A stretch of DNA of 64,000 bases from Candidatus Enterococcus moelleringii (GCF_017377575.1 NZ_JAFREM010000012.1:172298-236297), one strand, 5' to 3'; positions 33,543 to 42,817 are shown, counted from the stretch's first letter. Numbers and translations: made by a program. The notes: a model not told the origin generated them from the letters alone.

Positions 33543-35201
33543 TTATTTTTGGTAAATCATCAAGCTTTCATAAGGCTTCAGCTGAAACGCTGCTTCTACT
33601 TGTTTTCTGCCGTAATTACTTTCGAGAATCTCAGCGGTTTTGTAGTCACTTGGCAGCTGATAAGCTACATTTTTCCGGGTGAAATTGCTGATGACCAGCA
33701 GTTTTTCTTGATTGCAGGTTCTTTCGTAGCAGAATAATTCGCTGTGCTCTTCATCCAGCAGCCGGTAATCTCCTTCTGTAAAGACGGGGAACATTTTACG
33801 ATAAGCGATCAGGCGTTGATAGGTATAAAAAATCGAATTCGGGTCCTTCAGTTCTTTTTCGGCGGATATCTGGTTATTATTAACTACCAGCCACGGTTCA
33901 ACCGCTGAAAAACCTTGGTACTTGCTGTCATCCCACTGCATTGGGGTGCGGGCGTTGTCTCGCGATTTCAGCTGCAGGATGATCAGCGCTTCACGGTCAG
34001 AGACACCAGAGGCAAGCAATTCGCGATAGGCATTCAAGCTTTCGGGATCACGATACTCTTCAATGGTGGAAAAATAAGCGTTGGTCATGCCGATTTCTTC
34101 GCCTTGATAAATATAAGTCGTTCCCTGCTGACCAAAAAGGGTGATCGCCAGCATTTTGGCACTTTCTTGACGATAGATGCGATCATCGCCGAAACGCGAC
34201 AAGGCTCTAGGCTGATCGTGATTGGAATAAAATAACGCATTCCAGCCATTTCCTTCATGCATTTTTTGCTGCAAAAGCGACTGGCTTTGTTTCAATTTTG
34301 CTAACGAAAATGGTTCATTGGTCCATTTGGCGTTGTCCTGATAATCAGCCTTCATGTGATAAAAGCTGAAAATCATGGAAAGTTCTTCCCGCTCCTCCTG
34401 AGAATACAAAACACATTCTTCCGGCGTAGAAGAGGACATCTCCCCCACCGTCACCAGCTGCATAGGCCCAAAGACCTGCTGATTCAGTTCGTGAAGATAC
34501 TGATGGATTTTAGGACCATCCACATTATGGGTTCGACCATCTCCGGTGGGTCCAACAATCGGATCATCCGGCAAGCCTGGCGTTTTCGACAGCAAATTCA
34601 CCACATCTAGGCGAACCCCCTTGATGCCCTTCTTGGCCCAAAAGGCTAAAATTTTCCCACACTCTTTTCTAACAGCTTCATTTTCCCAATTCAAATCAGC
34701 TTGGCTTTCGTCAAATGAATGCAAGTAAGACTGGCCGGTGGCTTCGTCATATTTCCAGGCAGTGCCGCCAAAACGGGATTTCCAATTATTCGGGGGAGTA
34801 CCGTCTGGCTTAGGATCTTGCCAAAAGTAAAAGTCGCGATAAGGATTGTTCCGGCTTTTACGGGCTTCCTTGAACCATTGATGCTCTGTTGAGGTATGAT
34901 TTAAGACCATATCCATCATAATTGCGATCTTTCTTTTCTCGGCCTCCTGCACCAGCTCTTCAAAATCCGCCATCGTGCCATATAAAGGATCAATCTGATA
35001 GTAATCGGATATGTCGTAACCATTATCCTTTTGCGGCGAGACATACATGGGAGTGATCCACAACAAATCAATGCCCAATTTTTCCAAATAATCCAGCTTT
35101 TCAATGATGCCGCGAATATCCCCGATTCCGTCATTGTTGGTATCTTTGAAACTACGGGGATAGACTTGATAAACGGTTGCTTTCTTCCACCAGTTGTTCA
35201 A
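33543..35201 (-). CDS. treC: GH13 hydrolase, probable trehalose-6-phosphate hydrolase
   Basis: 552 aa. The catalytic triad of GH13 is Asp199 (GVRLDVVN), Glu254 (VGEMSSST) and Asp329 (NHDQPR). Segments such as FGGTAWKYD, GEMSS and MIFSFYHMKADY resemble phosphotrehalases more than oligo-1,6-glucosidases, which usually show GEMPG. It should cleave trehalose-6-phosphate to glucose and glucose-6-phosphate in the cytoplasm. No treP or treR is adjacent, so the sugar may enter through the EIIBC at 27024 or a distant transporter; an alpha-glucosidase role remains possible. Single gene with its own terminator. Confidence 0.82.
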   Translation of the reverse strand: MNNWWKKATVYQVYPRSFKDTNNDGIGDIRGIIEKLDYLEKLGIDLLWITPMYVSPQKDNGYDISDYYQIDPLYGTMADFEELVQEAEKRKIAIMMDMVLNHTSTEHQWFKEARKSRNNPYRDFYFWQDPKPDGTPPNNWKSRFGGTAWKYDEATGQSYLHSFDESQADLNWENEAVRKECGKILAFWAKKGIKGVRLDVVNLLSKTPGLPDDPIVGPTGDGRTHNVDGPKIHQYLHELNQQVFGPMQLVTVGEMSSSTPEECVLYSQEEREELSMIFSFYHMKADYQDNAKWTNEPFSLAKLKQSQSLLQQKMHEGNGWNALFYSNHDQPRALSRFGDDRIYRQESAKMLAITLFGQQGTTYIYQGEEIGMTNAYFSTIEEYRDPESLNAYRELLASGVSDREALIILQLKSRDNARTPMQWDDSKYQGFSAVEPWLVVNNNQISAEKELKDPNSIFYTYQRLIAYRKMFPVFTEGDYRLLDEEHSELFCYERTCNQEKLLVISNFTRKNVAYQLPSDYKTAEILESNYGRKQVEAAFQLKPYESLMIYQK

Positions 35202-35529
35202 TTTTACGCTCCTCTATTTTCCTGTTTGGCTTTAATACTACCTATAACTATCTAAGGGATATATGGGAAAAACTAACCGATCTATGCAAAAATCAAATAT
35301 TTGCTTAGAATTCTGTAAAGATAAAGCGAAATGATATAATCTGTCGCTTGTTAGTTTACATAATTATGTTATGGAATACTTTTTTCTCCCTACCGAGAAC
35401 CACTGACTTTTCACATCAACTGAAAGATGTTCCCCCGCACATAAATGCTGGTGAAAATTGCACTTGAAATCGGTTACTGTATTGATTACAATTAAATAAA
35501 CATTTTATTTCAACGAGGAGCAATCAACG
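35202..35529. other. 328-base divergent intergenic region
   Basis: Lies between the GH13 gene (minus) and the 183-aa unknown gene (plus). A TATAAT at about 35334-35339 on the plus strand is a possible -10, with no good -35. The rest is AT-rich and holds no frame. The plus-strand gene has AACGAGGAG before its ATG. Confidence 0.4.
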
Positions 35530-36081
35530 ATGACAACAGCCCTGCAGGAACAAAATTTGTTTAGCTTGGACAGAGCCAGCTTAGAAAAATGGCTGATTAC
35601 CCATTACCAGAAAACCAACGACGCCAACTATCTGATTGAAGCAGCCGTCGCTGTTTTAGTGAAAAATGCCTTCAATAAACAGGACTTTTCTTTTATCGCC
35701 AAGGACTTGGTTCGCACAATTTTTCTAACTAGAAACGATCTCCAGTTCGTCCGGCAGCACTGTATTCATTTCCGCGAGTATTTTAATAAAGATGAATGGT
35801 GCACGCTGATTGCTCGCCTGTTTAAGAGTCCCGAGAAATTTTTGGATCTGACTGAGCTTTCCCGTTCCCGCACTGAATACCTTCATCCCCTGCTGCATTC
35901 TGGCTGTCAGGAAGTCACGAAAAGATTGGATGTATCCTTCGTCTACGAAGGACAACGTGTGGTCGGCAAAGATATTATGGGGAAATTTAAGACGCCAGAA
36001 AGTGCCGATCTTTTATTCGTGCTCAGCACCTTGAAGCTTTTCGCGGGAAAAGACCTTAATCAGCTTACCAAGATCTTGTGA
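35530..36081 (+). CDS. Unknown protein, short paralogue of the next gene
   Basis: 183 aa, not recognised. It is largely alpha-helical by composition and has no signal peptide or membrane helix. It aligns with the first 200 residues of the neighbour at 36374: YLIEAAVAVLVKNAF, FSFIAKDLVRTIFL, VRQHCIHFREYF and TELSRSRTEYLHPLLHSGC have clear counterparts there in the same order. ATG 35530 has CGAGGAG nine bases upstream. It is followed by a terminator and so is transcribed separately from its paralogue. Confidence 0.75.
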   Translation: MTTALQEQNLFSLDRASLEKWLITHYQKTNDANYLIEAAVAVLVKNAFNKQDFSFIAKDLVRTIFLTRNDLQFVRQHCIHFREYFNKDEWCTLIARLFKSPEKFLDLTELSRSRTEYLHPLLHSGCQEVTKRLDVSFVYEGQRVVGKDIMGKFKTPESADLLFVLSTLKLFAGKDLNQLTKIL

Positions 36082-36180
36082 TTTTTCGTTTTTCCTTGGT
36101 GCAATAGCCATTCAAGGGAGCTGGTTATTGTTGAAATCCATTTAAATAACAAGTGTTCTTTTATGATTTCTAACTAAGTC

Positions 36181-36220
36181 TCAAAACTTTTCCGCTGTGA
36201 GAGAAGTTTTGATTTTTTTT
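36181..36220 (+). terminator. Terminator after the 183-aa gene
   Basis: TCAAAACTTTTC and GAGAAGTTTTGA arms with an eight-base loop, followed by a run of eight T on the plus strand. Confidence 0.85.
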
Positions 36221-36273
36221 GTTTTGCTGGGAAATTATGATTAAAAAAATATGGCAAATTGATAAATTTCTTC

Positions 36274-36302
36274 TTGCAAACGTTTTACTTATCTTTTACA
36301 AT
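36274..36302 (+). promoter_or_regulatory. Promoter of the 376-aa gene
   Basis: TTGCAA (36274-36279), 17 bases, TACAAT (36297-36302) on the plus strand, about 70 bases before the start codon. Confidence 0.7.
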
Positions 36303-36373
36303 AGAATCAAATTTAAGGCAAGCATTTATCCTGCCATGAAATCAATTCACCTGTAGACGAGGAGCAAAAAAAA

Positions 36374-37504
36374 ATGACAAGCAAGAAACTTCCGTTATTA
36401 AAACAAAAACAACTACTTAATCTTTCGAAACCTTCGATGGACAAGCGTTTTTTACAGTACTTCGAAGCGACAGCTGATGCGGTATATATTATCCAAGCAG
36501 CTGTTATGGTAATGGTCCGCAACTTTTTCTCTATTGAGAATTTATCCTTTGTTGCTCATGATACCATTCGCGACATCTTTTTAAATCATACCTCCGAACT
36601 GACCTCCGTGCGCCATTTGTGCATTTACTTTGAAGATTATTTCGATAAAAAAGAGTGGCAAGGAATCCTAGACAGCCTATTTACCGACCACAATGAATAT
36701 TTACAAGTCACCGAGTCCGCTCGTTTACATACCGAACACATCCGCCCGCTGCTGCACGTTGGCCGCTGCGAAGTAGATACACCGAAGAATCTGGCCTTAA
36801 CCTTTTTCGATGAAACCGGCAAAAAGCATCGCTGTACCATCAAAAATGTTCACCGCAGCTATTCTACCCAGGAAAACTGCGATGCCCTGTCCATTTTAAG
36901 TACCTTGAGCATCTTTGAAAAGGATGGCGTGCGCCATTTTACCGAATTAGCCAAATCCCGCTTTGTGACTCCTGAAGATGACTACGATTGTGCCAACCAA
37001 GAAGAACCGGTAAAACTATGGGGAATCAATGAGCTGCTGCATCAGGCTGAAGCCGCGGAAGATGCCACTGAAGCGAAAACAGAGACCCAGCCGGCTCCTC
37101 AAAAATATGCTGCTCACTCTAATTTAAAAGGAAAAACGAAGGATGAATTGTACGACTTTTTATTTGAGGGCGTTCATATCAATCGGTTGCCTGACGACGA
37201 AAAGATCAGTCGGACGGCGATGGCTATGTTGGAGGGAACCCCGGTAAAGAATGTCCGGACAAGGTTCGCGCCCGAAGAAAATCCTAAGGAAATCCTGGAT
37301 TTTCTGTTGAAGGATTGGCAAAAACGCCTAATGACTAGGGAAACTTCTCAGGAAGAGGCAGATACCTCAGAAGACCTTTTCCGTAAAGAAGAAATCTACC
37401 GACAGCGCCAGGAAAAACAAAAGCAGCAGAAAATTGATAAAGCCCTGGGCAAAAAAGGTAGAAAAGGCAAGAAAGGCAAAAACGGGAAGCGGAAAAAACG
37501 GTAG
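36374..37504 (+). CDS. Unknown protein with basic C-terminal tail, long paralogue
   Basis: 376 aa. Residues 1-200 resemble the neighbour at 35530 (YIIQAAVMVMVRNFF, LSFVAHDTIRDIFL, VRHLCIYFEDYF, ESARLHTEHIRPLLH). The remainder is unique: an acidic linker around 225-250, a second helical domain (KDELYDFLFEGVHINRLPDD to FLLKDWQKRL, about 255-325), a charged coiled-coil-like stretch, and a final lysine/arginine/glycine-rich tail (QKIDKALGKKGRKGKKGK and on). That tail suggests binding to nucleic acid or ribosome. No membrane segment or signal. The family is not recognised. Start ATG has GACGAGGAG upstream. Confidence 0.75.
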   Translation: MTSKKLPLLKQKQLLNLSKPSMDKRFLQYFEATADAVYIIQAAVMVMVRNFFSIENLSFVAHDTIRDIFLNHTSELTSVRHLCIYFEDYFDKKEWQGILDSLFTDHNEYLQVTESARLHTEHIRPLLHVGRCEVDTPKNLALTFFDETGKKHRCTIKNVHRSYSTQENCDALSILSTLSIFEKDGVRHFTELAKSRFVTPEDDYDCANQEEPVKLWGINELLHQAEAAEDATEAKTETQPAPQKYAAHSNLKGKTKDELYDFLFEGVHINRLPDDEKISRTAMAMLEGTPVKNVRTRFAPEENPKEILDFLLKDWQKRLMTRETSQEEADTSEDLFRKEEIYRQRQEKQKQQKIDKALGKKGRKGKKGKNGKRKKR

Positions 37505-37519
37505 GCATCTACCGTGCAT

Positions 37520-37551
37520 AAAAAATAGGAGGAACTTTTTTAAGTCCCTCC
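37520..37551 (-). terminator. Terminator after the zinc-ribbon gene
   Basis: GGAGGAACTT (37528-37537) and AAGTCCCTCC (37542-37551) arms with a short loop; minus-strand T-run at 37520-37526. It separates convergent genes. Confidence 0.65.
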
Positions 37552-37568
37552 CCTGCTGCTTCATTTAG

Positions 37569-38102
37569 TTAGGCGGCCGCATTTCGTGATTGGTCAATTT
37601 CCTTGATGATACTTTCTGCCAGCGAACGCATCGTTTTGTAGGCCATGCTAGTATTGTCGATCAAATTAGGAATCAACCAAATATCCCGGGTCACTGGCTG
37701 CTTACCAGCAAATGTGATCACCACTTTGATGGTACCTAGCGTTTGTTTCTTTTTCTTAACGATTTTTTCGACTTGTTCCTCTACCACTTGGCAATCTAGG
37801 ATCGAAGAAAAGGGATAAAACTCAGGTTTCAAGTTTTCTTTGGTGTATTTCTTATGGTTGGGTAGGCAAAGCTGCTGCTGGTTGTCGTCAAATAAAATCA
37901 GTTGATTGACTTTTCGCGAGATTTCAAAGGCATCGGTTGGCTCATTTTCTAAACGGGCCAGCAATTCTTCTTTTGTGTTTGTTTTGATGGTTTGGGTAAA
38001 ATTCAAGCTGACTTTTTCGTAACAGACCTTGCAGACATGGCCTTCTGCGCATTTGAATTTGACTAATTTTAGTGGTGCGCTGCATAATAGGCATTCTTTC
38101 AC
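37569..38102 (-). CDS. Zinc-ribbon protein (DUF4428-like N-terminus)
   Basis: 177 aa. The N-terminus has two CxxC pairs in CLLCSAPLKLVKFKCAEGHVCKVC, a zinc ribbon of the DUF4428 kind. The rest is a beta-rich domain (FYPFSSILDCQVVEEQ, then KVVITFAGKQPVTRDIWLI) reminiscent of PH-like or short tail-type domains. No catalytic motif. The start is GTG 38102, overlapping the stop of the FGGY kinase gene by GTGA, so it is translationally coupled as the last gene of the long sugar operon. Its role there is not obvious. Confidence 0.72.
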   Translation of the reverse strand: MKECLLCSAPLKLVKFKCAEGHVCKVCYEKVSLNFTQTIKTNTKEELLARLENEPTDAFEISRKVNQLILFDDNQQQLCLPNHKKYTKENLKPEFYPFSSILDCQVVEEQVEKIVKKKKQTLGTIKVVITFAGKQPVTRDIWLIPNLIDNTSMAYKTMRSLAESIIKEIDQSRNAAA

Positions 38103-39568
38103 TCTTCTTCACCTCCGGCTAGTAGGAACAATTGCGTCAATTTCAGATATTTTTTGTAGCGTGTCGTGTATTTTTTGATTAATGTCGGATCTGGCTGGAC
38201 CATTTGGTAGTCACTTTCCGGAAATTCAAAACTGCCTTCGACGCCCATAATGGCTAAAATCGCTGCGCCGTGGACAGCTTCCTGCGAGGTCATCACCCGT
38301 TTGATGGGATAACCCAGCACATTGGCAAAAATTTCGATCCATAAGGCACTTTTCGCCCCGCCGCCAACAATGGTAAAATAGTCCGGCTGCTCTTCGTTTT
38401 TCATAGAAACAAACAGCTGACGAATGCCAAATGCTAATCCTTCTAAAACGGCCAAATACATTTCTTCTCGGGTGGTTTCGAGACTCAAACCTACAAAAGC
38501 ACCTCGTAATTCAGGATTAGCGAACAAAGTTTTCTCCCCATTCATATGCGGGAAAAACAGGACATCGTTTTCGCCTAACATTTCGCGAGGGATTTTTTGC
38601 TGCTCTGCTGGATAATCGCTTGTATGTAAAATTTGTTCCAGCCACCAGCTGTTTACCTTGGCTCCGGCTTGAACGGTTCCTTGCGTGATGATGGACTGGT
38701 CCTCTGGAGTTAATTTGGCGACTACATTTTTGCCGGTTTGCTTCAATTGATGATGTTTGTTGGGAATCACTACTACACCTGAAGTCCCCAGTGAAACTAA
38801 CGGTTGATCATGGTCAAAACTTCCAGAAACTAAAGCCGAAGCCACATTGTCTCCAGTTCCTGCAATCATTGGAATCTTACTCTCGATCCCCAGCTTTTTA
38901 CATATCTCTTCTGTCAACTCACCAATCATGGTCGCTGCTGGCAAAATTTCCGGAAACACGCCAGCATCCAGACCAAATAATTCTTGAACTTCTTCAGACC
39001 AGGCATCTTGATTCAAATCATACAAAGAAGACGTGGAAGCATCACAATAATCGGTAGAATAAGTGCCAGTAAGCTTCAACTTCACGTAATCCTTCGCAAT
39101 CAAAAATTTATTCAACTGCTGGTAATTTTCTGGTTCATTTTCCTTCAGCCACAATAAACTTGCCAACGGACTGCCAGTGGAAACAATTTTTGCAATATGG
39201 GCAGCCTTGGAATTGGTTAACAGCTGCTGCTTGATCGCTGGAATTTGTTCTTTCGTGCGATGATCATTCCACATAATCGCCGGCCGAATTGAATTCCCGG
39301 CTTGATCGACAAAAACCGTCGTGTGCATCTGACCGGTAATGCCAATGCCGGCAACCAGCTTTTCTGAAATATGCTGGAAGAGCTGAGTCAGCCCCTCCAA
39401 CACAATTTCCATCCAAGTATCAGGTTCGATTTCGGTCCAGCCTTTATGAGGAATCAGATAGTCATACCCATATTGGACTTCATACACGGTTTCCAGCTGC
39501 TGGTTAACCGCTGAAATTTTTACCGCGGTGGTCCCAATGTCTAAGCCCACATAAATTGGTCGCTTCAT
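38099..39568 (-). CDS. FGGY-family carbohydrate kinase, xylulokinase-like
   Basis: 489 aa, the normal length of the family. N-terminal phosphate-binding motif GLDIGTTAVKIS, substrate-side GITGQMHTTVFVD and MWNDHRT, catalytic-base region GTGDNVASAL and C-terminal ATP motif VGGGAKSALW are present. FGGY kinases phosphorylate ketoses or polyols such as xylulose, fuculose or gluconate; the closest pattern is xylulokinase. It sits after a zinc alcohol dehydrogenase and a mannose-family PTS, so it may phosphorylate a ketose made by that dehydrogenase. The gap to the dehydrogenase gene is 18 bases. Confidence 0.88.
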   Translation of the reverse strand: MKRPIYVGLDIGTTAVKISAVNQQLETVYEVQYGYDYLIPHKGWTEIEPDTWMEIVLEGLTQLFQHISEKLVAGIGITGQMHTTVFVDQAGNSIRPAIMWNDHRTKEQIPAIKQQLLTNSKAAHIAKIVSTGSPLASLLWLKENEPENYQQLNKFLIAKDYVKLKLTGTYSTDYCDASTSSLYDLNQDAWSEEVQELFGLDAGVFPEILPAATMIGELTEEICKKLGIESKIPMIAGTGDNVASALVSGSFDHDQPLVSLGTSGVVVIPNKHHQLKQTGKNVVAKLTPEDQSIITQGTVQAGAKVNSWWLEQILHTSDYPAEQQKIPREMLGENDVLFFPHMNGEKTLFANPELRGAFVGLSLETTREEMYLAVLEGLAFGIRQLFVSMKNEEQPDYFTIVGGGAKSALWIEIFANVLGYPIKRVMTSQEAVHGAAILAIMGVEGSFEFPESDYQMVQPDPTLIKKYTTRYKKYLKLTQLFLLAGGEEE

Positions 39569-39586
39569 CTTTTCCCCTGCTTTCTC

Positions 39587-40630
39587 TTAATCAAAAGTAA
39601 TAATCGTTTTTAATGTTTCCGGCCGCAGCGCATATTCAAAAGCATCCACCGCGTCCTTGTAATCAAAAGTCTTATCCAATAAAGGCGTGATATCCACCAA
39701 GCCTTTGGCGATCAGCTGAACCGACCGATAAAAGGTACGAATCGTCGGACTCACCGTTCCTGTGATCACTTTTTCGTAGGAATGGATCGCACCCATGTTG
39801 GTAGGCACTGGATCATTGGGATGCAACGAACTAAAGACAAACGTCTGACCGCCAGTTGCCGTGAAATCCATCGCCTGTTGAGCAATCACAGGTAGTGCCG
39901 TCGTATTGAAGACAACATCGGCGCCTCGACCTTCTGTCTGGGATTTAACAAACGCAACTGCATCACCTTGCGTCGGATCAAAAGTTACATCCGCGCCAAG
40001 CTTTTCAGCTAATGCCCGCCGTTCCCCATTCGGTTCACTCACAATTACCCGAGCTCCTTGCAGCTTCGACAACATCACATGCATTAAGCCCATGACTCCG
40101 CCGCCGATCACCACAACATCTTGTCCAAACAAAATCTTCGCCCGTTCCACACTATTGACCACACAAGCCAACGGTTCAGTGAAGGCACTGTGAGTAAAAG
40201 GAACGTCTTTAGGATATTTGTACAAATCGCGACTTTTCACCGCAATATACTGGGCCATTCCGAAAAAGCCGGAAATGCCGTCAGGTTTTTGGAAAGTAGG
40301 TGAAGAAGCGACTTCGACACACAAATTCTCCCGGCCAATTTTACAGTAGTGGCATTCGCCGCAAGCGGGAATAATGTATTTCACCACATGATCCCCCACT
40401 TGGAAATGTTCCGGATTCACATCCGAACCAATCTCCACTACTTCCCCACTAAATTCATGGCCGCCTACCCGGGGGAAGGAATACACCGTATCCCCCAAGT
40501 AGTCACGAATGTCGTTGGTGCACAAGCCATTTGCCCGCACCTTCATTAAGACTTCATCTTTTTCAATGACCGGTGTGGGCAGCTCTTGAATTTCCAGCTG
40601 CTTCACACCCGTTTCTACAATTGCTTTCAT
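39587..40630 (-). CDS. Zinc-dependent alcohol (polyol) dehydrogenase, MDR family
   Basis: 347 aa. Catalytic zinc ligands are in GLCTNDIR and GGHEFSGE; the structural zinc site is complete as CGECHYCKIGRENLC; the nucleotide loop is GGGVMGLMHV. The sequence belongs to the sorbitol/galactitol-1-phosphate/threonine dehydrogenase branch and should oxidise a polyol or polyol phosphate to the ketose with NAD. It lies 15 bases after the EIID gene in the same operon, so its likely substrate is what the PTS imports. A related enzyme is encoded at 55386-56420. Confidence 0.9.
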   Translation of the reverse strand: MKAIVETGVKQLEIQELPTPVIEKDEVLMKVRANGLCTNDIRDYLGDTVYSFPRVGGHEFSGEVVEIGSDVNPEHFQVGDHVVKYIIPACGECHYCKIGRENLCVEVASSPTFQKPDGISGFFGMAQYIAVKSRDLYKYPKDVPFTHSAFTEPLACVVNSVERAKILFGQDVVVIGGGVMGLMHVMLSKLQGARVIVSEPNGERRALAEKLGADVTFDPTQGDAVAFVKSQTEGRGADVVFNTTALPVIAQQAMDFTATGGQTFVFSSLHPNDPVPTNMGAIHSYEKVITGTVSPTIRTFYRSVQLIAKGLVDITPLLDKTFDYKDAVDAFEYALRPETLKTIITFD

Positions 40631-40645
40631 GCGAAAATCTCCTGT

Positions 40646-41476
40646 CTACCCTAGAATTCCTAAGAAGCCGGTCACAATCCCGAATACCACGATCAAGCCG
40701 ATAACTTTTAGTGAAGACCAGCCGCGTTTCATCAACCAGAAAATAAACATCGTGAAGGCAAACGGCAGGATATTTGGCATAACAGCATCTAAGAATTGTT
40801 CTTGTACATTAAAGGTCGTAGTCGAGCTGGTGATTTCCAAAGCAACATTCATTTTCACGTAGCTGGAGATCAAGCCGCCCATTACCATACAACCCATGAT
40901 TTCAGCGCCCCGCAGTACTTTGTTCAGGATACCTTTTTCCAGGAAGTCCATAATTGCGTCGGCCCCGGCTCGATACCCGAACATGAAGTTGGCATAACTC
41001 ATTCCCCAGGCAATCGCAATGATCGCTACCGCATAAATGATCGAACCCCAGATAGTACCTTTTAACGTCAAATCAATGGTGATAGCCAACAGAATCGGAA
41101 TTAATACCCCTTGGAAAATGGTATCGCCAATCCCTGATAATGGTCCCATCAAGGAAGTTTTCAAACTAGTAATAAATTCACTTGGGATCGCTACGCCTTT
41201 GGCTTTTTGTTCCTCCAAGGCGATAATCATCCCGATAATACAAGAGCCAAACTCAATATGCACGTTGAAGAATTCGATTTCCCGTTTCATCATTTCTTTT
41301 TTCTTTTCCGGGTCATCGTTGTGGAGCCGTTTTGAAATGGGGACGAAAACGTGAGCTACGGCTTGCCCCATCATGCGTTCATAGTTGTAACAGGTTTGCG
41401 GCAAATTTTCCCAAATCAGCCATGAGCGGATTAAATCCTTTTTACGGATCAAACTTCCTTCGACTTCTTTACTCAT
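40646..41476 (-). CDS. PTS mannose/fructose/sorbose-family EIID
   Basis: 276 aa membrane component. Family segments seen: SLIRKKDLIRSWLIWENLPQ, the amphipathic start, MGQAVAHVFVPI, GPLSGIGDTIFQG, and C-terminal helices near 210-275. EIID with EIIC forms the sugar channel. ATG 41476 is chosen: GGGGAGG precedes it, and it overlaps the end of the EIIC gene by eight bases (ATGAGTAA), typical of this pair. The sugar cannot be read from the sequence. Confidence 0.93.
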   Translation of the reverse strand: MSKEVEGSLIRKKDLIRSWLIWENLPQTCYNYERMMGQAVAHVFVPISKRLHNDDPEKKKEMMKREIEFFNVHIEFGSCIIGMIIALEEQKAKGVAIPSEFITSLKTSLMGPLSGIGDTIFQGVLIPILLAITIDLTLKGTIWGSIIYAVAIIAIAWGMSYANFMFGYRAGADAIMDFLEKGILNKVLRGAEIMGCMVMGGLISSYVKMNVALEITSSTTTFNVQEQFLDAVMPNILPFAFTMFIFWLMKRGWSSLKVIGLIVVFGIVTGFLGILG

Positions 41477-42233
41477 AGATTTCGTCCTCCCCTGAATCAG
41501 AATTGTTTCCAGTCGCTTGTACATAAATCAGTGCAGCCAAACCAGCGATGATACCTAGCGGCAATAAATCTAGTCCTGAATAAGTTGCTAAGATAAAGCC
41601 TAAGAACAAGAATACCCGCGCTTCGCCTTTGAAAATGTATTGCAACGTGATCGCTACCCCAAGTGCTGGCATCATACCACCGATAACGGTGAAGATTGTC
41701 AAGGCAGTTCCGCTTAGTGCTTCGATGAAACCAGAGATATAACTAGCACCGAAGTAAGCAGCCAAGCCGCAAGGAATGATGGTCATTAAAGCAGTCATCA
41801 ACTGCGGGAATAACACGTTGGCCCGCCAAATTTTGTGGTACTCGCCTTTTTCGATATAGTTATCCGCTACGTGAACAAATACAGAACCGAAAGTCATCCG
41901 TCCATACCATACGATCGTTCCTAACAAACCAATTGGAACCGCAACCGATAGTGCAGTTTCGGCATCCAAGCCACCAGTAATCGCAAACGCCGTTCCTAAA
42001 ATCCCCGCCAAAGCCATATCGGCTGGCATCGATCCGCCGGCTGAGATGAAGCCCAAGTAAACCAAGTTAATTGACGCCCCGGTCATGGCTCCCATCAGTG
42101 GATCGCCTAAAATAATTCCGGTAATAAGTCCGCATACTAACGGCCGCTGCAACGACCACAATCCTACAAAGGGCAGATTCCCTATTGCTAGGAAATAGAC
42201 GACCCCACATAAAAATGCTTGAAAGACTGACAT
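41469..42233 (-). CDS. PTS mannose/fructose/sorbose-family EIIC
   Basis: 254 aa membrane protein with about seven hydrophobic segments and the family motifs LVCGLITGIILGDP and MTGASINLVYLG. It forms the channel with EIID. ATG 42233 has AAAGGGGG about eight bases upstream; the longer frame starts with an unlikely codon. It lies in the order EIIA-EIIB-EIIC-EIID usual for this family. Confidence 0.93.
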   Translation of the reverse strand: MSVFQAFLCGVVYFLAIGNLPFVGLWSLQRPLVCGLITGIILGDPLMGAMTGASINLVYLGFISAGGSMPADMALAGILGTAFAITGGLDAETALSVAVPIGLLGTIVWYGRMTFGSVFVHVADNYIEKGEYHKIWRANVLFPQLMTALMTIIPCGLAAYFGASYISGFIEALSGTALTIFTVIGGMMPALGVAITLQYIFKGEARVFLFLGFILATYSGLDLLPLGIIAGLAALIYVQATGNNSDSGEDEIYE

Positions 42234-42311
42234 ACATTTTTCCCCCTTTTTTCTATACAAATATGGTGTTTCTCACAGCCAGCCGAAGCTAGCTGTGTCC
42301 AGCTGCCGAGA

Positions 42312-42788
42312 TTATAGTAAGTTGGTAATCTCAATCAACCGTTGTTCTGGTACTAATTGATAGAATACATGAATGCCTTTATCCACCATTTGACGAATCG
42401 CTTCTACTTCAGCCTCGTCACAAGCTACGTTTTTAATGAACGGCTTGCGTTCGTCGCGAATTCCCATGCCGCCTAGATTTACCTGTTTTAGCTCAATCCC
42501 TCCTTCCACTAATTTGGCATAGGTAATCGGTGATTTCGTTAACAGTAACACGCGTTCCTTTTCGTTGAAGGGTTTCATCAACTCCTCGATGCCTTCCTCC
42601 ACGGTAAAGGCGTCCACCCGAACCTTAGTAGGTGCCAACGCTTTCAGAATCCTTTTTTGGAAAGGATCGCTGGCCACGACATCATCGATAATGACAATGT
42701 GATTAATGCTGAAGCTTGGTGTCCAAGCCGTTACGACCTCCCCGTGAATTAGTCGATCATCCACTCGTGCAAATACAATGTTTTTCAT
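42312..42788 (-). CDS. PTS mannose/fructose/sorbose-family EIIB
   Basis: 158 aa cytoplasmic phosphotransfer protein. The phosphorylated His15 lies in VDDRLIHGEVV, the signature of this EIIB family. It takes phosphate from the EIIA encoded upstream (gap 29 bases) and gives it to the sugar in the EIIC/EIID channel. The gap to EIIC is about 78 bases, with no hairpin seen. Confidence 0.95.
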   Translation of the reverse strand: MKNIVFARVDDRLIHGEVVTAWTPSFSINHIVIIDDVVASDPFQKRILKALAPTKVRVDAFTVEEGIEELMKPFNEKERVLLLTKSPITYAKLVEGGIELKQVNLGGMGIRDERKPFIKNVACDEAEVEAIRQMVDKGIHVFYQLVPEQRLIEITNLL

Positions 42789-42817
42789 CCTGCTCGCTCC
42801 TTAAATTTATTTGTCTG

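Noticed and set aside
36270..36284. TTGCAAACGTTTTAC as a cre site
   Set aside because: It mismatches the consensus at several conserved positions and doubles as the -35 of the promoter of the unknown gene.
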